Shown: piece by piece, positions 7,720 to 10,277 of the stretch
How the letters are laid out: the number at the start of each line of letters is the position of its first letter
Position numbering within the stretch: position 1 is the first letter of the stretch
Assembly: GCA_934589665.1 (NCBI GenBank)
Contig: CAKTOJ010000059.1
Location: 1 to 10,277 of the forward strand
DNA from: an uncultured Oscillospiraceae bacterium
GTDB taxonomy: Bacteria > Bacillota > Clostridia > Oscillospirales > Oscillospiraceae
Direction of reading: 5' to 3'
DNA length: 10,277 bases
Notes under the pieces: generated by a model
Database searches by the model: none
What the model was told of the DNA's origin: nothing
What the model saw: only the letters and a program-made list of their open reading frames with translations
Made by a program: the position numbers and the translations under genes

Positions 7720-7768
7720 AAAATAAAAGAAGGCACACCTCTCCCCTTCAGGGGATACGTGTGCCTTC
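7720..7768 (-). terminator. Intrinsic terminator in the larE leader
   Basis: The outer stem is 10 perfect pairs (7729-7738 with 7759-7768). An inner CCCC/GGGG helix plus a flanking pair (7742-7746 with 7751-7755) closes a four-base loop. The two helices are joined by a few bases containing G-A and G-G mismatches. On the minus strand the hairpin is followed at once by TTTTATTTT (7728 down to 7720); on the plus strand there is no T tract, so it acts on minus-strand transcripts. It lies downstream of the operon promoter and ends only 17 nt before the larE ATG, so it must be passed for larE to be expressed from that promoter. It could also stop read-through from rlmD. Confidence 0.9.
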
Positions 7769-7782
7769 CAGACATACATATC
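7754..7782 (-). promoter_or_regulatory. Candidate antiterminator hairpin competing with the larE leader terminator
   Basis: In the RNA, 7770-7782 (GAUAUGUAUGUCU) can pair with 7754-7766 (AGGCACACGUAUC) around a three-base GGA loop: 13 positions with 10 Watson-Crick pairs, 2 G-U wobbles and 1 C-A mismatch. The second arm is most of the 5' arm of the terminator, so the two hairpins cannot form together. The wobbles are pairs only in minus-strand RNA, which fits transcription in that direction. It would form first as RNA emerges and would let polymerase continue. No measurement supports it; the evidence is complementarity only. Confidence 0.55.
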
Positions 7783-7870
7783 GTCACTTGGTATAAATAA
7801 TCGTGCTGTTTTTCCGCAAAATGTCCAACGTTTCTGCGTCGGCTCCGCCGTGCTTCCTGCCGGCCAAATT

Positions 7871-7899
7871 ATTATATAGAAAGTCCGACAGGATTGCAA
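7871..7899 (-). promoter_or_regulatory. Sigma-A type promoter of the lar-nik operon
   Basis: On the minus strand a -35 box TTGCAA (7894-7899) and a perfect -10 box TATAAT (7871-7876) are separated by exactly 17 bp, in an AT-rich patch between the DUF3842 stop and the leader. Start of transcription would be near 7864. A TTGACA just upstream (7910-7915) has no -10 at proper spacing and was not used. I saw no NikR-type or other clear operator around it. Confidence 0.8.
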
Positions 7900-7911
7900 G
7901 AGCGAAATTTG

Positions 7912-8328
7912 TCAATTTTCTCGCGTCTGAAGACCGCGCAGCTCGGTGACGACCGCCTGAATGAGCCGCCCAAGGTTCAGATCACCGACGCCCACAACAA
8001 CATTGTCACAGTGGTTGACCGGGATCAAAAGGCGCTTTGCATTGCTCTGCGCCACGGCGTTCGCCATGCGCGGCGTCATCTCGCCGCACATCGCATCCGC
8101 AATCACGATGCCGATGGGGCCGATGATAACATCTGCCTTACGGCAGTTGACGATCACGGCGTTCTCTCCGGTGGCCGCGTTATCCGCACCCGCCTTGAGC
8201 ATGGCGGCAGTCGCCGTCGTGTTGGTGCCGACTGCCATGATATGCGCGTCCGAAATGCTCTCCCGGACCGCCGCGACAAGCTGCCGTCCGATTCCGCCGC
8301 CCTGCGCGTCGATGATGAGGATATTCAT
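7912..8328 (-). CDS. DUF3842 family protein, function unknown
   Basis: A 138-residue protein that I recognise as the DUF3842 type of Firmicutes; no reaction is known to me. It opens with a beta strand and glycine-rich turn (IIDAQGGGIGR, residues 5-15) like a nucleotide-binding Rossmann fold, then alternating strands and helices. Possible metal or active-site residues are Cys62 (VNCRKAD), Cys81 (MCGEMTP) and His106-Cys107 (PVNHCDN). No signal peptide or membrane segment, so probably cytoplasmic. The ATG at 8328 is preferred over one at 8349 because AAGGAG sits just upstream and because it overlaps the rlmD stop (ATGA), which points to coupled translation. It lies directly upstream of the lar promoter but is separated from larE by promoter and terminator. 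Confidence 0.85.
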   Translation of the reverse strand: MNILIIDAQGGGIGRQLVAAVRESISDAHIMAVGTNTTATAAMLKAGADNAATGENAVIVNCRKADVIIGPIGIVIADAMCGEMTPRMANAVAQSNAKRLLIPVNHCDNVVVGVGDLNLGRLIQAVVTELRGLQTREN

Positions 8329-9686
8329 ATGATCTTCTCCTTTTCGCATTTTGTCAGCAGGCAGACCACCTCGATATGGTCCGCGCGCGGAAACAGGTCG
8401 ACCGCGCAGGCGCGCGCCGCCTCATAGCCGAGCGCGGCAAAGCGCTTGACATCCCGCGCCATGGTCGCGCTGTCACAGGAAACGTACACGACCCGCTCCG
8501 GCTGCATGGACGCGATGCTCTCCACCACATCCTCCGAGAGCCCCTTGCGCGGGGGATCAACTGTGATCACATCGGGCCGCAGGCGCTCACGCGCAAGCTT
8601 CGCGGCCACGGCACTCGCGTCGCCGCAGAAAAATTCGACATTTTCCACGCCGTTCCGCGCGGCGTTTTCCCGTGCGTCGTCAATGGCCTCCGGCACGATC
8701 TCCGCGCCGAGGACGCGCCGCGCGCGGCCGGCGAGCGCCAGCGTGATCGTGCCCGCGCCGCAGTAGAGATCGAGCACCGTTTCCTCTCCGGTGAGCTGCG
8801 CATATTCGAGCGCCTTGGCATAGAGCCGCTCGGCCTGATCGTGGTTGACCTGATAAAAGGACGGAACGCTCAGCCGGAACATTCTCCCGCAGAGCACGTC
8901 CTCCAGCCGATCCGCTCCCCAGAGCGTGCGGTAGCTGCTGCCGAGGATCACATTGTCACGCCGCGTGTTCACGCCGAGGACAATGCCGACCATCTTCGGG
9001 CACGCCTTTCGCAGCCCCTCGACCAATTCCGTCTCATGCGGCAGCTTTTTCCCATTCACAAGCAGGCAGATCAGGCTCTCACCCTTTGTGTTCGAGCGGA
9101 CATAGACGTGGCGCACAAGGCCGCGTCCCGTTTTCTCGTCATAGCCCGCCACGCAAAAGGCCTCCATATACTTCCGCACAGCCTGCGCCGCAGCATCAGC
9201 CTCGGGCCGGACGAGCAGGCAGCTGTCCGTGTCGATGACCTCGTGCGTGCGGGCGCGGTAAAAGCCGATCTTTCCGTCTGGCGAGACGGGGTACTGCGCC
9301 TTGTTTCGGTAGCGCTCCGTCTCCGCTGCGCCGAGGATCTCCTCGACCTCGACGGCGCTGCCGCCGATGCGGGCGAGATTATCCTGCACGCGCCGGCGCT
9401 TGAGCTCCAGCTCTCCGGTGTAATCCAGATGCCGGTAGGTGCAGCCGCCGCAGCGCGGGAAATACGGGCAGTCCGGCGTGATCCGGTGCGGCGAGGGCTC
9501 AAGCACCTCGAGCACCTTGGCGAAGGCCGCCGACTTCATCACCTTTAATATAAGAATGCGGCATATCTCGCCCGGCAGCGCGCCATGGACAAAGACCACA
9601 AAACCGTCGATACGCGCGACGCCCGCCCCCTCGCCGGAGCAGCCCCCGATGGTAACGGTATATTCCTGATTTTTCGCAAGCGCCAT
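8325..9686 (-). CDS. rlmD: 23S rRNA (uracil-5-)-methyltransferase, RlmD/RumA family
   Basis: SAM-dependent methyltransferase making 5-methyluridine in 23S rRNA (U1939 in E. coli; Firmicute relatives may also modify U747, RlmCD type). 453 residues, normal length. TRAM RNA-binding domain at about 1-62. Cys73, Cys79, Cys82 (PDCPYFPRCGGC) and Cys156 form the usual [4Fe-4S] set. The methyltransferase domain shows QVNHDQAE at 279-286, the SAM motif DLYCGAGT at 306-313, DPPRKG at 377-382, nucleophile Cys404 in VYVSCD, and Glu439 in HIEVV as the base. All key residues are present, so it should be active. The ATG at 9686 has GGAG 7 nt upstream, but an intrinsic terminator ends only 12 nt before it and no promoter was found between, so it is probably read through or started inside the upstream gene. 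Confidence 0.95.
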   Translation of the reverse strand: MALAKNQEYTVTIGGCSGEGAGVARIDGFVVFVHGALPGEICRILILKVMKSAAFAKVLEVLEPSPHRITPDCPYFPRCGGCTYRHLDYTGELELKRRRVQDNLARIGGSAVEVEEILGAAETERYRNKAQYPVSPDGKIGFYRARTHEVIDTDSCLLVRPEADAAAQAVRKYMEAFCVAGYDEKTGRGLVRHVYVRSNTKGESLICLLVNGKKLPHETELVEGLRKACPKMVGIVLGVNTRRDNVILGSSYRTLWGADRLEDVLCGRMFRLSVPSFYQVNHDQAERLYAKALEYAQLTGEETVLDLYCGAGTITLALAGRARRVLGAEIVPEAIDDARENAARNGVENVEFFCGDASAVAAKLARERLRPDVITVDPPRKGLSEDVVESIASMQPERVVYVSCDSATMARDVKRFAALGYEAARACAVDLFPRADHIEVVCLLTKCEKEKII

Positions 9687-9698
9687 AGTCTCTCTCCG

Positions 9699-9727
9699 AA
9701 AAAGGGCGCGGAGAGCCGCGCCCTTTT
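9699..9727 (-). terminator. Intrinsic terminator after the beta-CASP gene
   Basis: A perfect 8-bp GC stem (9704-9711 with 9716-9723) closes a four-base loop, followed on the minus strand by TTTTT (9703 to 9699). AAAA/TTTT flanks extend the stem, so it would also work on the plus strand. It lies about 8 nt after the stop of the beta-CASP gene and 12 nt before the rlmD start codon. Confidence 0.88.
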
Positions 9728-9734
9728 CTCCTTT

Positions 9735-10277
9735 TTATTTAAAGCGGTCGATCAGGGCGTTGATCTGTCCGGTCAGCGCAGTGATCTCCTTATTTGAGCG
9801 GCCCTTGAAGCGGCGGATCAGCTCAAGCAGCGCCTCGCCCGCAGCAAGAAGCTTACCGTAGAGGTTGTCCGCGCGGCTGGCCTGTGCCGTGCGCTTGCGC
9901 TCGGAAATATAGCCCTCGGTGAGCATCGTGTCGGCGGCAAGGTCATAGCTTTCGGTGAATTTCGCCGCATGGGCGGAGAAGCCGAGCGAGCGCAGCTCGT
10001 CGGCAAAGGCGGGCGCAACGTCCGCGTCGCCGTGGACAACAAACACGCGCGCAGGCTTTGGATCAAACGCCTTGATCCATTCGACCAGATGGTCGTGGTC
10101 GGCGTGTGAGGAAAGGCCCTGGAAGTTCACGACCTTTGCCTTGACCGCGATCTCCTCGCCGAAGAGCTTCACGCTCTCTGCGCCATCGAGCAGCTTGCGT
10201 CCCAGCGTGCCGGGCGACTGGAAGCCGACGAACACCACCGCGCTGTTCGCGCGCCAGAGGTTGTGCTTGAGGTGGTG
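9735..10277 (-). CDS. Beta-CASP metallo-beta-lactamase-fold protein, RNA-processing exonuclease type (5' end cut by window edge)
   Basis: The frame is open from base 10277, so about 180 C-terminal residues of a larger protein (relatives run to roughly 530) are visible. The visible part opens with HHLKHNL, typical of this family just ahead of the third beta-CASP region. FVGFQSPGTLGRKLLDGA follows at visible residues 16-33, then GLSSHADHD (His58) and VVHGD (His82), which look like the metal-binding His motifs of the beta-CASP/RMMBL part. The last 80 residues are a charged helical tail with no motif I know. It would be a cytoplasmic RNA nuclease of the CPSF-73/YSH1-like group, unrelated in function to the lar genes. 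The gene ends at an intrinsic terminator. Confidence 0.85.
   Translation of the reverse strand, partial: HHLKHNLWRANSAVVFVGFQSPGTLGRKLLDGAESVKLFGEEIAVKAKVVNFQGLSSHADHDHLVEWIKAFDPKPARVFVVHGDADVAPAFADELRSLGFSAHAAKFTESYDLAADTMLTEGYISERKRTAQASRADNLYGKLLAAGEALLELIRRFKGRSNKEITALTGQINALIDRFK

Larger units (their letters stand above)
7703..7864 (-). promoter_or_regulatory. Structured 5' leader of the lar-nik operon, candidate riboswitch or attenuator
   Basis: About 160 nt separate the predicted transcription start (near 7864) from the larE ATG. In the minus-strand RNA I can fold: a small CGGC/GCCG hairpin with a GGA loop (7840-7850); a hairpin at 7815-7838 (CGCA/UGCG, a bulged G, AAA/UUU, one mismatch, GU/AC, UGG loop); an alternative helix at 7754-7782; and the terminator at 7720-7768. 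The larE Shine-Dalgarno (GGAG, 7711-7714) comes right after the U tract. The leader is more AT-rich than the genes around it. I do not recognise a T-box, TPP, SAM, cobalamin, preQ1 or NiCo consensus by eye. The folds come from base pairing I checked by hand; the regulatory role is inferred. Confidence 0.65.

Noticed and set aside
7708..7779. A 23-codon reading frame in the leader (MYVWKAHVSPEGE...) ending just before larE, a possible leader peptide
   Set aside because: It has no Shine-Dalgarno, it spans the terminator hairpin itself, and it has no run of a regulatory amino acid; chance open frame.
7771..7799. TATAC and GTATG half-sites in the leader, considered as a NikR operator
   Set aside because: The known NikR operator is GTATGA-N16-TCATAC; orientation and spacing here do not match, and the bases are better explained by RNA pairing.
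7703..7864. Leader as a T-box or another familiar riboswitch
   Set aside because: No T-box AGGGTGG-type sequence and no consensus of the classes I know was found by eye; an Infernal search would settle it.
8376..9548. Long plus-strand reading frame of 390 codons
   Set aside because: It is antisense to rlmD, whose catalytic and Fe-S motifs are all intact; no independent start signal or domain.

Overview
The window looks like a GC-rich Firmicute, most likely a gut clostridium of the Oscillospiraceae type. This rests on purine-rich GGAGG-like ribosome binding sites, tight ATGA/GTGA gene overlaps, a DUF3842-type protein and clostridial-looking RlmD and beta-CASP proteins; it is inference, since no rRNA or marker gene is present. 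Every supported gene is on the minus strand, so transcription runs from high to low coordinates. There are no mobile elements, CRISPR arrays, tRNAs or rRNAs.

Right end (about 10277 to 7912): the C-terminal third of a beta-CASP metallo-beta-lactamase-fold (RNA-processing type) protein, closed by an intrinsic terminator; then rlmD, a 23S rRNA m5U methyltransferase with an Fe-S cysteine set; then a DUF3842 protein whose start overlaps the rlmD stop.

Centre and left (about 7900 to 1): one operon that starts at a clear promoter (TTGCAA, 17 bp spacer, TATAAT), runs through a roughly 160 nt structured leader ending in a strong intrinsic terminator, and then encodes larE, larB, larC and a five-component nickel/peptide-family ABC importer: lipoprotein SBP, two permeases and two ATPases (nikABCDE-like). 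The last ATPase runs off the left edge. Gaps are at most about 24 nt and several genes overlap, so all eight genes look co-transcribed.

Together the importer would bring in Ni(II). LarB, LarE and LarC would build the nickel-pincer nucleotide (NPN) cofactor of lactate racemase LarA and LarA-like racemases/epimerases. LarA itself is not in the window. The most interesting signal is the larE leader: the 5' arm of its terminator can instead pair with the sequence just upstream (13-position helix, one mismatch), giving mutually exclusive antiterminator and terminator hairpins. That is the architecture of a riboswitch or attenuator, and a nickel- or NPN-related ligand would fit the genes controlled. 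I do not recognise the leader as any known class.
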